Shown: positions 53,291 to 63,151, numbered from the stretch's first letter. The stretch: DNA of 64,000 nucleotides from Acinetobacter sp. Ac_5812 (GCF_013072695.1 NZ_LXUK01000027.1:124001-188000); one strand, 5' to 3'. Numbers and translations: made by a program. The notes: generated by a model not told the origin, from the letters alone.

Positions 53291-53902
53291 ATACCAGATT
53301 TCGTCCGTGAGTTGTTCAATCTCGGAATGATCATGACTCACGTATAACATCGGAATTTTGATCTCCTGTTTAACGCGTTGAAAAAAGGGAATGATCTCAG
53401 CTTTATGCGCTGTATCCAGTGCAGACAGTGGCTCATCTAAAAGCAGTAATTGTGGCGAGTAGAGTAAGGCTCGTCCCAATGCCACTCGCTGTTTTTCTCC
53501 CCCAGACAGTTTAATCGGCATACGCTCCAGCAAATGCCCCAATTTGAGTAACTCAACAATATAGTCCACTTCAAACTGTCGTTGTTGTGGCGGAATATGC
53601 TTAAAGCCAAACCGTAAATTCTGTTTGACGTTTTTATGTGGGAATAATTGCGCATCCTGAAAGACCAAACCGACACGACGCTGTTGCGTACTGAGATGAA
53701 TATTCTGACCTTGATCGAACCAAGTCTGATTCTGGATTTTAATCCAACCCGATTGAGGTCGGATTAAGCCCGCAATGCTGTGTAATATGGTGGTTTTCCC
53801 CGAACCCGAAGCTCCAAATAAACCAATCACCGACTGATCAGACTGAAAGCGTTGATCCAGACAAAATTGCCCTTGTTGTAACTGTATATGACAATCAATC
53901 AT
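53285..53902 (-). CDS. modC: molybdate ABC transporter ATP-binding protein, short form
   Basis: The ATPase of molybdate uptake, 205 aa. Walker A is GASGSGKTT, the signature LSGGEKQRVALGRAL, Walker B LLLLDEPLSALD and the H-loop YVSHDH. Typical ModC is about 350 aa because a TOBE (molybdate-sensing) domain follows. Here the protein ends at the ATPase domain with no leftover TOBE sequence in any frame downstream; the next gene starts there. So it lacks that regulatory module. It overlaps modB by 4 bases. Confidence 0.88.
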   Translation of the reverse strand: MIDCHIQLQQGQFCLDQRFQSDQSVIGLFGASGSGKTTILHSIAGLIRPQSGWIKIQNQTWFDQGQNIHLSTQQRRVGLVFQDAQLFPHKNVKQNLRFGFKHIPPQQRQFEVDYIVELLKLGHLLERMPIKLSGGEKQRVALGRALLYSPQLLLLDEPLSALDTAHKAEIIPFFQRVKQEIKIPMLYVSHDHSEIEQLTDEIWYL

Positions 53903-54594
53903 GTTGAAAATCCACGCTTATTTTTCTGATAACGGTTGAACCACTGTGCAAACCATAAGGCAAAGAACGCCACCGATAAAGACAGGATAATCAATCGCCA
54001 TACCGCGGCTTCGGTATCGGGTTGCTGCATTAAACTATACATTGCCAACGGTAAGGTGCGGGTTTCGCCAGCAATATTGCCGACAAAGGTAATGGTTGCA
54101 CCAAACTCACCTAAACTTCGGCAAAAACATAAAATAGCACCGACCAAAATACCGCTACTGGCGAGCGGTAATGTCACTTGGATAAATGCCCCAAAGGAAG
54201 ATGCACCCAAGGTTTTCGCAGCCAGTTCCAAGCGTTGATCGACCAGTTCGATCGCCAGTCGAATCGATTGCACCAATAAAGGAAAGCCCATCACCGCGGA
54301 AGCCAATACCGCGCCCTTCCAATTAAAAGCAAACTCTAAACCCAGCGGTGCAAGATATTGCCCCAACAGTCCCCGATTACCAAACAATTGCAGCAATAAG
54401 TAGCCAGGCACGACAGGTGGCAAAACCAAAGGTAAGAACACCAAGGTCTCAAATAGTGACTTTCCCCAAAACTCTTTGCGGGCCAATACCCAAGCCACTA
54501 AAGTTGCAGGAATTAAGCTAAACACCAGACACGCTGCTGCCACTTTGCAGGACAGCTTGAGAACTTCAATTTCTTCAGGGCTTAAGATCATCAT
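53899..54594 (-). CDS. modB: molybdate ABC transporter permease
   Basis: The membrane channel of molybdate uptake, 231 aa with about five spans. LPLVLPPVVPGYLLLQLFG and the EAA-type docking loop LAAKTLGASSFGAFIQVTLP are typical. CFCRSLGEFGATITFVGNI is the ModB signature. It starts 4 bases after modA stops and overlaps modC. Confidence 0.95.
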   Translation of the reverse strand: MMILSPEEIEVLKLSCKVAAACLVFSLIPATLVAWVLARKEFWGKSLFETLVFLPLVLPPVVPGYLLLQLFGNRGLLGQYLAPLGLEFAFNWKGAVLASAVMGFPLLVQSIRLAIELVDQRLELAAKTLGASSFGAFIQVTLPLASSGILVGAILCFCRSLGEFGATITFVGNIAGETRTLPLAMYSLMQQPDTEAAVWRLIILSLSVAFFALWFAQWFNRYQKNKRGFST

Positions 54595-54598
54595 TTAA

Positions 54599-55369
54599 TT
54601 ACTGCAACACGCTAAACCCATATTTTTTAAATATCGTTTTTGCCTGTCCGCTTTGTAGAAATTTATAGAATTTAACCGATTCCGCATTCTTCTTGGTTAA
54701 ACCCACGGGATAAATAATCGGTGGATGCGTATTTTCCGGGAAGATGCCCGCCACAACCACATCTTTACTGATGGCCGCATCCGTCGCATACACAATCCCC
54801 ACCTGACATTCACCACGGGCCACAAAGTTTAAAGCAGCACGTACATCTTCTGTTTCAACCAATCGTGGTTGAACTTTGTCCCACCACCCTAGTGAGGTCA
54901 ACGCCTGTTTAGCATATTTCCCGACCGGCACACTCTTGGTATCCCCGGTACACAGCTTGCCTTGAATCACTTGAGTTGGATCAAAACTCTTATCCATTTT
55001 TAATTTAATCGGACGCTCTTTAGGCGTAATTACAACCAGTCGATTGCCCAGTAAATTGATGCGATCGGTTGGTGCAACTAGCTGTTTATTCTGTAAATAA
55101 TCCATCCATTGTACATCGGCTGACATAAACACATCTGCAGGTGCGCCAGCTTCAATTTGCTTGGCTAAGGTTGAAGAACCTGCATAAGAGGTTTTGACCT
55201 CAGTCTTATTCTTTTGCTCGTAAATCACATCGAGTTCATTCACTGCATTGGTTAAACTTGCCGCTGCGTACACAGTAATTGCGTCCGCGGCTACGGCATA
55301 GCTCTGCATCAATAAACTGGCCCCGAAAGCGACAGCACAGAGATAGGTTTTTTTCATCATTATTGGCAT
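54599..55369 (-). CDS. modA: molybdate-binding periplasmic protein
   Basis: ModA, 256 aa. A signal peptide (MKKTYLCAVAFGASLLMQSY, cleaved after AVA) is followed by TVYAAASLTNAVNELD, which supplies ligand residues to the oxyanion. GSSTLAKQIEAGAPADVFMS and GIVYATDA are family motifs. GAGG lies eight bases before the first of three nearby ATG codons (MPIMMKK), which I take as the start. A ModE-like site lies 18-42 bases upstream. Confidence 0.95.
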   Translation of the reverse strand: MPIMMKKTYLCAVAFGASLLMQSYAVAADAITVYAAASLTNAVNELDVIYEQKNKTEVKTSYAGSSTLAKQIEAGAPADVFMSADVQWMDYLQNKQLVAPTDRINLLGNRLVVITPKERPIKLKMDKSFDPTQVIQGKLCTGDTKSVPVGKYAKQALTSLGWWDKVQPRLVETEDVRAALNFVARGECQVGIVYATDAAISKDVVVAGIFPENTHPPIIYPVGLTKKNAESVKFYKFLQSGQAKTIFKKYGFSVLQ

Positions 55370-55387
55370 TGTTTTGTCCTCAAATTT

Positions 55388-55411
55388 CGATATGTTTTTA
55401 AGAATATATCG
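55388..55411. promoter_or_regulatory. ModE-like operator upstream of modA
   Basis: CGATAT-N12-ATATCG is an inverted repeat whose half-sites and 12-base spacing match the known E. coli modA operator geometry (CGTTAT-N12-ATAACG). It is placed 18 bases upstream of the modA start, where a molybdate-bound repressor would act. No modE gene is visible in this window. Confidence 0.65.
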
Positions 55412-55651
55412 CTTAATAAAGATACACTAAAAATAACAATTCGCCAGTCTTGTTATCCTTAATCCATCATCTGCGTATAGAGAAACAAAATGATCTAACA
55501 ATTGGCATCAAGATCATTATTTGGTGCAAAAAATCAGTTTCTCGCCAATTTAGTGCATCTCCATATAAATTCCGATATAAGCGATAGATCAAACATTCAC
55601 TCAATCGTTATTTACCGAAAAATATAGCGATTAGCCATATTTTGCTTTCCA
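55412..55651. other. intergenic region, upstream of modA and beyond the T6SS terminator
   Basis: AT-rich DNA that should contain the modA promoter region. A few GATA-like copies of the ModE half-site are present (CGATATAAGCGATA near 55573), but no clear second dyad. No gene is seen. Confidence 0.4.
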
Positions 55652-55706
55652 AAATAAAAAAGACGCCTATCCAAACACCAACTGAATGGTGCTGAATAGA
55701 CGCCTT
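55652..55706 (-). terminator. terminator of the T6SS operon
   Basis: On the minus strand a 5' arm GGCGTCTATTCAGCACC pairs with GGTGTTTGGATAGGCGTC (one bulge and several G-T pairs) and is followed by TTTTTTATTTT. It lies about 110 bases past the PAAR gene's stop. Confidence 0.7.
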
Positions 55707-55812
55707 TGTCTATTTCTAAAGATAGCCTAGATCGCTACCCTTGTTCTGTTTCAGCAAAAGATGTGCCAAATGATTTTTAAGCTTTTACAAGATTTGAAGC
55801 TTAAAGCATGCC

Positions 55813-56076
55813 TTAATCTCTAACCGCTAAATTCTGTTTCGGCAATAATTTACAGCCACAAGAGAGTGGGTCATTCACTCTAGCAGCGGCTTTACCCATG
55901 ACTTGCATATTTGGATCACCAGCAACAATCGTCGCCACAGTTTTATGTTTTGGACAAGTAGCCTTATCCCCAACACAAGCGATCGGAATACCTTCTATGA
56001 GAAAGCTGCTATTTCCACTGATGACCTGCCCACCACCTGTGGTTGGGCAACCAACAACGATATAGGGTGTTGCCAT
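55813..56076 (-). CDS. PAAR-domain T6SS spike-tip protein
   Basis: An 87-aa PAAR protein, which caps the VgrG spike of the type VI secretion tail. Repeats are GCPTTGGGQVISGNSSFLIE and GDKATCPKHKTVATIVAGDP; cysteines and His (CVGDKATCPKHK, SCGC) give a zinc-site candidate. It carries no toxin extension, so it is a structural tip. I start at MATPYIVVGC. It is the last gene of the block and matches the PAAR gene that follows tagN in the Acinetobacter T6SS cluster (called asaC, as I recall). Confidence 0.85.
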   Translation of the reverse strand: MATPYIVVGCPTTGGGQVISGNSSFLIEGIPIACVGDKATCPKHKTVATIVAGDPNMQVMGKAAARVNDPLSCGCKLLPKQNLAVRD

Positions 56077-56109
56077 AATCCCATCCCTCACATTTGGATT
56101 TATAAATAA

Positions 56110-56883
56110 TTAAAGTACTTCAAATTCAATTCGGCGGTTTTTCTTACGACCGTCTGCAGTTGCATTATCTGCAACAGGTTGACTTGAACCTTTACCTTCG
56201 GTACTTAAACGATCTGCGGCAATACTTTTACTGACCAAGTAACTTTGTACCGCTGCAGCACGTTGCTGACTTAACACCGTATTCTTATTGGCATCACCAG
56301 AGCTATCAGTATGGCCAATAATTTTGACTTTCTTGCCACCAACCTTATTTAATGCCACTGCCATTTCATCCAGAATCTGTTGTCCTGCCGCAGTCAGAAT
56401 GGCACTACCTGATTCAAATTCAATGATTCGGTTCTTCAAAGCATCATCAATGATTTTTTGCTCGGCCTGATTCACTGAAAGTTGTGCATTAAAGCGATAC
56501 GGTTGCTGAACCAAGGCCTGAAAATTATTGGTGGTCGGTTGAATCTGATTTGGGTCGGTCATTTTACCAGTTAAATCAACCTGAGTTCCTCTAACTCGTA
56601 ACTGACCTTGTGAAATCTTTTTTAGATCAGGAGTGATGACACGAGTCACTGAATCACTCCAACCACTCGGCGCAGACACTGGACGTACCTGAATTTTGTC
56701 TACGACTTGATCTGCACCATAAACAGACTGCATCTTGACTAAGATCGCCTGCTTACTCTCCTCATTGGGCACCACACCCTCCACCACAATCGGCGCAGCA
56801 TGGAGTAGATGGCTTTGACCTAAAATACATAAGCCAAACAGTAAACTTGCCCAGATAGATTTCGGATTATTTCTCATATTCAT
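56110..56883 (-). CDS. tagN: OmpA-type peptidoglycan-binding T6SS accessory protein
   Basis: A 257-aa exported protein with a signal peptide (to about residue 30) and an N-terminal BON-like region (VVEGVVPNEESKQAILVKMQ). The C-terminal OmpA domain (about 145-257) binds peptidoglycan through GHTDSSGDANKN and LSQQRAAAVQSYLVSK. It probably anchors the T6SS at the cell wall. It overlaps tagF by 4 bases. Its position between tagF and the PAAR gene supports the tagN name. Confidence 0.85.
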   Translation of the reverse strand: MNMRNNPKSIWASLLFGLCILGQSHLLHAAPIVVEGVVPNEESKQAILVKMQSVYGADQVVDKIQVRPVSAPSGWSDSVTRVITPDLKKISQGQLRVRGTQVDLTGKMTDPNQIQPTTNNFQALVQQPYRFNAQLSVNQAEQKIIDDALKNRIIEFESGSAILTAAGQQILDEMAVALNKVGGKKVKIIGHTDSSGDANKNTVLSQQRAAAVQSYLVSKSIAADRLSTEGKGSSQPVADNATADGRKKNRRIEFEVL

Positions 56884-57839
56884 TCATCTAAAAAAGTTTG
56901 TCTGAACAGCTTCAAACCTTGGTTAAGGCTCAACTGACGCTGACAAAGTGATTGTTCGAGTGTGGCAAGGCCTGCATTCTGCTCTAAATAGGCATCAATC
57001 CATTGTGCTTGGATTAAGGATACCCAATGCTCGCTCTGCATGTTTTGGGTAAAAATATCGCTGAGTGCCATGATGTCCGCGCCTTGAAAACCAATGAATA
57101 ATATCGGCTCCTCACGATGCAAGATGCCGATCAGGATTTCAGTATTATTGATGCCTAAGAAGCGTCCAATCATCCCAACCCAAAACGCTGCGATTTCATA
57201 GCAGTACATCGCGTTATTGATCGGTAGGATCAGTACCTTATTTAAACGACTGGTACCATTTTTTAAGATCGGTTGTAGTAAAAGTCCCAATCCGATCATG
57301 CTCTGTGCCAGTTCATAGACATTGATTTTCATCAATTGGGCAAAGGAATGCATGGTGTGATTTTCATAAAAACCATTGCATTCTTCGGCAGTGAAAATCT
57401 GAACCACATTCGGTAGGTTGTTGAGCTTCTCCAGCATAATATTGGTATCACGAATACTGCGTAATACCCGATTACGCTGGAATAAATCGACCAAAACTGA
57501 CTTGTAATAAAACGGCGCCAATAATAAATTTTGATAAGGCTGCTCAACTTCAAGCAATTGACTCAATACCATCGGAAATGCACGTCCTGAGCTGTCTTGA
57601 CTAGTAATCAAGTTTGCAGCTAAAAACATCGACTCGGCAGGATTAGCAATAAAAAAATCCAAAGAAGGTAAAGACTCATAACGTTGCTTGAACTCAGGGC
57701 TGCGCATGGCATGTTCAAGTGCTTCCGTAATCCACTGATCCAGCACTTGAATTAATGCATACTGCCCTTTGGATTTCAGAAAGTCACCACGAGCGGGTGT
57801 CTTTCCATAGTACAAAGCTGTCGTTTTTACTTGCTGCAT
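56880..57839 (-). CDS. tagF: T6SS-associated protein TagF (ImpM family)
   Basis: A 319-aa TagF/ImpM-type protein. The domain is recognised at the N-terminus: YYGKTPARGDFLKSKGQYAL, PSLDFFIANPAESMFLAANL and QDSSGRAFPMVLS. In Pseudomonas TagF is a post-translational repressor of the T6SS; here the role is inferred. There is a C-terminal extension of about 130 residues beyond the core. It starts 37 bases after tssM stops. Confidence 0.88.
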   Translation of the reverse strand: MQQVKTTALYYGKTPARGDFLKSKGQYALIQVLDQWITEALEHAMRSPEFKQRYESLPSLDFFIANPAESMFLAANLITSQDSSGRAFPMVLSQLLEVEQPYQNLLLAPFYYKSVLVDLFQRNRVLRSIRDTNIMLEKLNNLPNVVQIFTAEECNGFYENHTMHSFAQLMKINVYELAQSMIGLGLLLQPILKNGTSRLNKVLILPINNAMYCYEIAAFWVGMIGRFLGINNTEILIGILHREEPILFIGFQGADIMALSDIFTQNMQSEHWVSLIQAQWIDAYLEQNAGLATLEQSLCQRQLSLNQGLKLFRQTFLDE

Positions 57840-57876
57840 CCAAGCACCTCCTGCTGTTCCCTGATCATCCCGAACA

Positions 57877-60800
57877 TTACGGCGTTACTCCTGACTGTGC
57901 AGGCGCAGTGGTTTGTGGCTTTGGTGCGACAGCTGCAGCAGCCCCCGCAGGTGTTGCTTGCGCAGAGACCACACGTACCGCTTTCTCTGTCACCACTTTA
58001 TCCACCAATTGTAAGCCTGCATAACCACGGCTAGAGCCAATACTGCCCGAGCTATTACCACTAATGAGGCGGAAATTCACCTTCAATGTTAAAGATGGTT
58101 CAGTTTTGCTGGTCCATGTCATTTCAAAACTACCATTTTGCTCTTTACGCTGCGCCGCATCGATCAAACGGTTAATCCCATATTCACCAGGTTCTTCAAA
58201 AATCGTATGGGTTTTACCTTCCAAATCGACTGCAGTAATACGCGCGCCCGGAATTGCACCTTGGTTCGGCCATACGAAGTTCACCCATTGCTGGATCCCA
58301 TTTTCAAACACCATGCGCTGACCATCAATATCAATGGTATACGACAAGTATTGTGGGTTTGGTAATGGATAGAACTGGAAGTTCGATTGATTCGATACAG
58401 GTGCAGCCGCAGGTTGATCTAGGCTGCCTGTTGCCATGCCATTGATCGGTGCCACATATTGCTGGAATGCCATGACAAATTGTGGATTTAGGCTAATCCC
58501 TAGATCCTTCCATGTTTTCGAGGTCAAGACATAACCACGGCGGATCACAAATGGATCTAATGCTTCTTTCACAAAGCGCGCAATGCTACCCGTCTCACCA
58601 AAGATTTGACCAATTTCACTACTGGTGGCCTGTAAAGTCACACCCGAATTAAATGGATACTTTTGACTTAAATTGGTTTTAAATGGTTGATACGCTTGGA
58701 TACCCCACAATTTATTCAACTCATCTTGAGTCGGTACAATCAAGCTGGCAAATGATTGCGTCAGTGGCGTCATCAACAATTTTTGTAATAGCTGTTGATC
58801 GGTGTCTTTCAGCCCCACCATCATCTTCTCATCCACATATTTCTGTGTGGTATTAAAAACTGAAGTTTGATCATTGATGGTCTGTTTCACCAATGCCATC
58901 GCACTTGGACCAATCTCACCTGCGGTTTTCAGGTCATTGAACTTACTACGCACTTGGGCAAGATTGTTCATGTACTCATCGAATAATGATTTATCTTGTA
59001 AATCATCACGCTTACGTACCAACTGATAGAACATTTGATATTCTTGCGAAATTGCACCTTGGGCACGATCCATCGCTTGAGCTGCTGCTCTATCATCTGA
59101 ATTGTTCAGAACTTTACGTTTAAACCAAGCGACAAAGCCTTTTTCAGGAACAGCCAGTTCCGCCTGTACAATTGGATTATCCCAGTTTGTTTCAATTGCA
59201 ATGCGTTGTACTAAAGTACGAATTGGTGAATTTTGTGGTTCGCCTAAAACATCAATACTCTTCACTTGCTGAGCAAATTGATCGTTTTTGGCATAATAAA
59301 TGCCGTTCAGGAATTTTTTCCATTCCGCCACATATTCTTGCTTATACAATGCGACCAATTGTTTGCGGATTTGTTCTGGGCTACCAGAGAAGGTTAAATC
59401 ATCCGATTGACGACTATTCAATACCCAATCTTTGCTGTCTGTTGGCTTATTCGCAGCTTCATCAATTGCCTTTTCAACATACTCATCCCATGCCTTTTGC
59501 GTAAACACACCTGGTAATGCATAGCTACCCAAAACAATGGCACGGTTTTGTTCACCCACAATTTGCCCAACCGTGACTGCTGGGAAGCGTACCGCTGCAC
59601 GCATCTTAATCTCGTTATAGACACGGTCACGTGCTGGCATACCACGAATCACTGACAATAAAACCTGACGGGTTTGATCGACCACTTGGGCATCAGTTTC
59701 AAGTACAGGGAAGCCGTCTTGATTGGCCAAAGTCATGGCATAAGAAAGGATCTTCTCTGCATCCTGAATCATCTCACCACGCGGCATTTGTCCGCGATTG
59801 GCATCTAGCCAAGAGCGCCAGAAACGAGATACTTGGTCACTTAAATGACTGGTATCCATATATTCATGGTTACTCATCATCAAATAGGCTTTTAATGCAT
59901 TATAAGCATCTTGTGGATTGCTATCCGAAGGCTCTAAATACTGCTGTGTTTTCGCAACTTGTTTGATTTCGACATTGACGTGATTGGCTTTTAAAGTTGC
60001 CTCGTTATTTTTAACACGCTGTAAATATTGCGCAATATTTTGCTGTGTTGGGGTCAGAACAATTTGCTTGATCCCTTTCAAATACTCGGCTTTTAAGCTC
60101 TCGCGTAATTGATTCCCTTGGTAAAGGCCAAAGCTGAATTTAAGCGGACGATGCTCATCAAACTCATCGAGCTGCTGCAAGCGTTCTTGCAGAATCAATA
60201 AGGCTTCGAGTTGAGTCGATAATTGCTGCCCAGAGGTTTTTTCCAGATGCACCACTTTATCTAAGTCAGCCTGTACATCCGCAATCAATTGCTGGTTATT
60301 GCGATATGACCAGACCCAAACGCCCAAGACCAAAGAAACCCCAACCAATGCCGCAATAAAGCCAATATAGCGCTGACGTTTTTTGGCAGGATTGATGTGC
60401 TGTTTCACCAGATCTTTATCTCGCAAAATCACATTAGAGAATAGACCTTGTAAGAAATAACCATGGTTGGGTGCAAGCGAAGCATTTACGCTGTCTTGGC
60501 TATTGCCCTGAACTTGCTGCAGTTGAAACTCTTGCGCAATGTTCTCCGTCATTGGGCTTTCAATCACACCTTCTTGTAAGGCACTGGTAAAATAGAAACC
60601 ACGGAAAATCGGTTGGAACTGGTATGGGTTATCTTCAAATAATGTGCCGACAAAACTTTTTAGCGCAGGTTTGAGTGTTTTAAATTCCAATGGGAAGGTC
60701 ATGACACTTGGCGAAATATTCTGCGAATGGCGACGACTTAAATGCGTAGTACTGACACTTTTTAAACCGTCATAAAGAATGCTGTAATGTTTTTCGAATA

Positions 60801-61698
60801 ATTCCACTGCATTCTGAGATGAATTCTGCTCATAAGGTAAGGTTGCACCCCATGCCTGATTATATTCTTGTGACTCATAGCAATCAAAGAACTCTGTAAA
60901 GCCTGCAATCAAGTCCATTTTAGAAAAGACTAAATAAACAGGAACCACGACCTCAAGTTTTTCTGTTAAGTCTTGAATTCGAGCGCGCAGATTTTTGGCT
61001 AATTTTATTGAGTTCTCAGGACTCTGGCTGATCAATTCAGCAATACTGACAATCAGGACCAAACCATTAACAGGCGCTTTGGAACGATTTTTCTTTAAAA
61101 TATTTAAAAAACCCAACCATTCAGAATGATCTTCGGAATAAACCGAATAACGCCCTGCGGTATCCAGCAAAATCCCTTCTGTAGAAAAAAACCAATCACA
61201 GTTTCGTGTTCCACTTAAACCCGCTGAAACCATTTTCTGATGTGTTTCTTCAAAGGGAAACTTCAAACCAGAATTATAGATTGCAGAACTTTTACCCGCA
61301 GCTGGATTACCAATCACCATATACCAAGGCAATTCGTACAATGCGGCATTGCCCTTTTTATCACCCAATTTAGATTTACGAATCAATTGAATTGATTCTT
61401 TCATCTGCTGCTGAATTAACTGTAGCTCGGCTTTGTCTTTATGTTGACCATATTCAGCTTGGCTGTCTTGCTCAATCGCATTGGCCAGTTCTTCACCTTG
61501 TTCAGCATGGCGTTTTCTTTGAATCAGCCAATAGATGCCATAGATGATTAAACCCAATGCATAGGTTGCTGCCAATGCCCAAAAGATATGCCGAGGAATA
61601 GACGAGTATGAAGAAATCAGTGCCACGAATAAGGATAAAGCAATAATAGCTTTAGGATTCGTGATGTACTGCCACAGATAACCTAAAATGATATACAT
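57877..61698 (-). CDS. tssM: T6SS membrane-complex protein TssM (IcmF family)
   Basis: A 1273-aa inner-membrane protein that forms the transenvelope channel with TssL and TssJ. Two N-terminal spans (about 14-60) lead to a cytoplasmic NTPase-like domain with Walker A GNPAAGKSS (130-138). A third span at about residue 430 (YIGFIAALVGVSLVLGVWVW) precedes the large periplasmic part, whose C-terminal segment (QWVNFVWPNQGAIPGARITA; NGSFEMTWTSK) is the TssM-C domain. Length is slightly above average. It lies in operon order between the AsaB-like gene and tagF. Confidence 0.95.
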   Translation of the reverse strand: MYIILGYLWQYITNPKAIIALSLFVALISSYSSIPRHIFWALAATYALGLIIYGIYWLIQRKRHAEQGEELANAIEQDSQAEYGQHKDKAELQLIQQQMKESIQLIRKSKLGDKKGNAALYELPWYMVIGNPAAGKSSAIYNSGLKFPFEETHQKMVSAGLSGTRNCDWFFSTEGILLDTAGRYSVYSEDHSEWLGFLNILKKNRSKAPVNGLVLIVSIAELISQSPENSIKLAKNLRARIQDLTEKLEVVVPVYLVFSKMDLIAGFTEFFDCYESQEYNQAWGATLPYEQNSSQNAVELFEKHYSILYDGLKSVSTTHLSRRHSQNISPSVMTFPLEFKTLKPALKSFVGTLFEDNPYQFQPIFRGFYFTSALQEGVIESPMTENIAQEFQLQQVQGNSQDSVNASLAPNHGYFLQGLFSNVILRDKDLVKQHINPAKKRQRYIGFIAALVGVSLVLGVWVWSYRNNQQLIADVQADLDKVVHLEKTSGQQLSTQLEALLILQERLQQLDEFDEHRPLKFSFGLYQGNQLRESLKAEYLKGIKQIVLTPTQQNIAQYLQRVKNNEATLKANHVNVEIKQVAKTQQYLEPSDSNPQDAYNALKAYLMMSNHEYMDTSHLSDQVSRFWRSWLDANRGQMPRGEMIQDAEKILSYAMTLANQDGFPVLETDAQVVDQTRQVLLSVIRGMPARDRVYNEIKMRAAVRFPAVTVGQIVGEQNRAIVLGSYALPGVFTQKAWDEYVEKAIDEAANKPTDSKDWVLNSRQSDDLTFSGSPEQIRKQLVALYKQEYVAEWKKFLNGIYYAKNDQFAQQVKSIDVLGEPQNSPIRTLVQRIAIETNWDNPIVQAELAVPEKGFVAWFKRKVLNNSDDRAAAQAMDRAQGAISQEYQMFYQLVRKRDDLQDKSLFDEYMNNLAQVRSKFNDLKTAGEIGPSAMALVKQTINDQTSVFNTTQKYVDEKMMVGLKDTDQQLLQKLLMTPLTQSFASLIVPTQDELNKLWGIQAYQPFKTNLSQKYPFNSGVTLQATSSEIGQIFGETGSIARFVKEALDPFVIRRGYVLTSKTWKDLGISLNPQFVMAFQQYVAPINGMATGSLDQPAAAPVSNQSNFQFYPLPNPQYLSYTIDIDGQRMVFENGIQQWVNFVWPNQGAIPGARITAVDLEGKTHTIFEEPGEYGINRLIDAAQRKEQNGSFEMTWTSKTEPSLTLKVNFRLISGNSSGSIGSSRGYAGLQLVDKVVTEKAVRVVSAQATPAGAAAAVAPKPQTTAPAQSGVTP

Positions 61699-61726
61699 TG
61701 AGTTCTCGAATTCTTAATAAAGTTAA

Positions 61727-63151
61727 TTAATCAGCAATTGCTACACTTTCCTGATCTGGTGTGATCTCAGGAACAGCTTGGATAAATGCTTGTAAATTTT
61801 GTCCATAAACAAAGGCAACCTGTGACTCAGAAAAATGCGCCCCCAACATTAATCCAAACAGTTTTGCCACGTTTTGGGTGTGTCCAAAAATCGGTTTGCA
61901 GTACAAGTAATGGTGTGCCTCGACTGGACTTTGCTTAAAAAACTGTTCCAATTTTTTGGACACCTTGACATCAGCACCATCCTCAACCACCAATACAAAA
62001 GGGTCTTCAGCCTGATACTGGGGTAAGTCATCAATCCCCAGCTCTTTGAAAATTTGATCGATATTATTTTGGTTGCTGACCAGCTTAAAGGTCTTCTCGG
62101 GTTGTAACTGTTCTAGCTGCACCGCAGGATTCGCTAGACAACTACTGCTCACAAATTCCGCAGGGATATAAGCACTTGCTCCCCAAGATCTTTCATCAAT
62201 AATTTCTTGATCAATTTCTGAATCTGCCGCAATGATCAATGAAATTTCATGAGCTTGGTTTTGAATCCGCTCAAGTAACTCCAGCAGATGTTGCTCAGTC
62301 GATGCCGCACTGAGGTAGTGATATTCAATATGGAACTTTTGGGGAATGATGCTAAGATCGTAAAAAATGGCCTGAATACTTTCATTGCTACTCAAGTCAT
62401 TCCAGGTATGCACCACATCTTCAGACAATAAAATGTGTAGATTTAATTTATCCAAACGATAGACCTGCTCTACCTGAATGGATTCATGCGCTTCATCGTC
62501 CGAGAAACTTGGATCAATCCATGCAGGGTGCATCCTGTATTCATGTAGATTTTGACTTTCATAAAACAAACTAGACCGCTTTAAGTGGTCTGAAATCGAA
62601 GCCAAAAGTTCAGTGTGCTGTTCAATTTGATGGTGAATCAAAGCCATGATGCGCTGCTGTCGAACCGACAAGAACTGCAATTCCTCATCATCCTCGCTTT
62701 GCACCTGTTGATCTAAGTCTGCAATGCGATAAGAGAGAATGGGTATCCCATGAAAATTCACCAGATCTTGATCTAATTGAGGACTGCTAAACTGCTTGAT
62801 TCCCTCCAGAATCGAATCATTTTCACCTAATGCACTATATGCACCTGCCGCATAGAGATTTAGTTTTAACCATTTACTCTCTAACACAGTCGGTTGTGAT
62901 TCAGTGGTGTTCTGCTCTGCGTTTTGTTCGGCCTGCAAAGCGTGTTGCTTTTTTTCTTTATGATGTTGATAAGCTTTATAGATCAACCAAGGTGACAGTA
63001 ACACCAAGGTAATGACAACTGGCAAGATCAAGAAATAATTAATTAAATCGGCAGATTCTGGCTGATATTGAATATCACGCCAGTAATAAACCACCACCAA
63101 GCCGACCAAAATAAAGCAACTGATGAGTGTCGCTAAAATTTTCTTCACCAT
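61727..63151 (-). CDS. T6SS-cluster membrane protein, AsaB-like
   Basis: A 474-aa protein with two N-terminal spans (ILATLISCFILVGLVVVYYW and YFLILPVVITLVLLSPWLIY) and a large soluble domain (about 75-474), rich in Glu and Gln. I know no conserved catalytic motif in it. Its location between tssG and tssM matches the gene called asaB in the Acinetobacter T6SS cluster, as I recall; it has no clear homologue in classic T6SS clusters. It starts on the tssG stop codon (TAATG), showing coupling. The function is unknown. Confidence 0.75.
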   Translation of the reverse strand: MVKKILATLISCFILVGLVVVYYWRDIQYQPESADLINYFLILPVVITLVLLSPWLIYKAYQHHKEKKQHALQAEQNAEQNTTESQPTVLESKWLKLNLYAAGAYSALGENDSILEGIKQFSSPQLDQDLVNFHGIPILSYRIADLDQQVQSEDDEELQFLSVRQQRIMALIHHQIEQHTELLASISDHLKRSSLFYESQNLHEYRMHPAWIDPSFSDDEAHESIQVEQVYRLDKLNLHILLSEDVVHTWNDLSSNESIQAIFYDLSIIPQKFHIEYHYLSAASTEQHLLELLERIQNQAHEISLIIAADSEIDQEIIDERSWGASAYIPAEFVSSSCLANPAVQLEQLQPEKTFKLVSNQNNIDQIFKELGIDDLPQYQAEDPFVLVVEDGADVKVSKKLEQFFKQSPVEAHHYLYCKPIFGHTQNVAKLFGLMLGAHFSESQVAFVYGQNLQAFIQAVPEITPDQESVAIAD

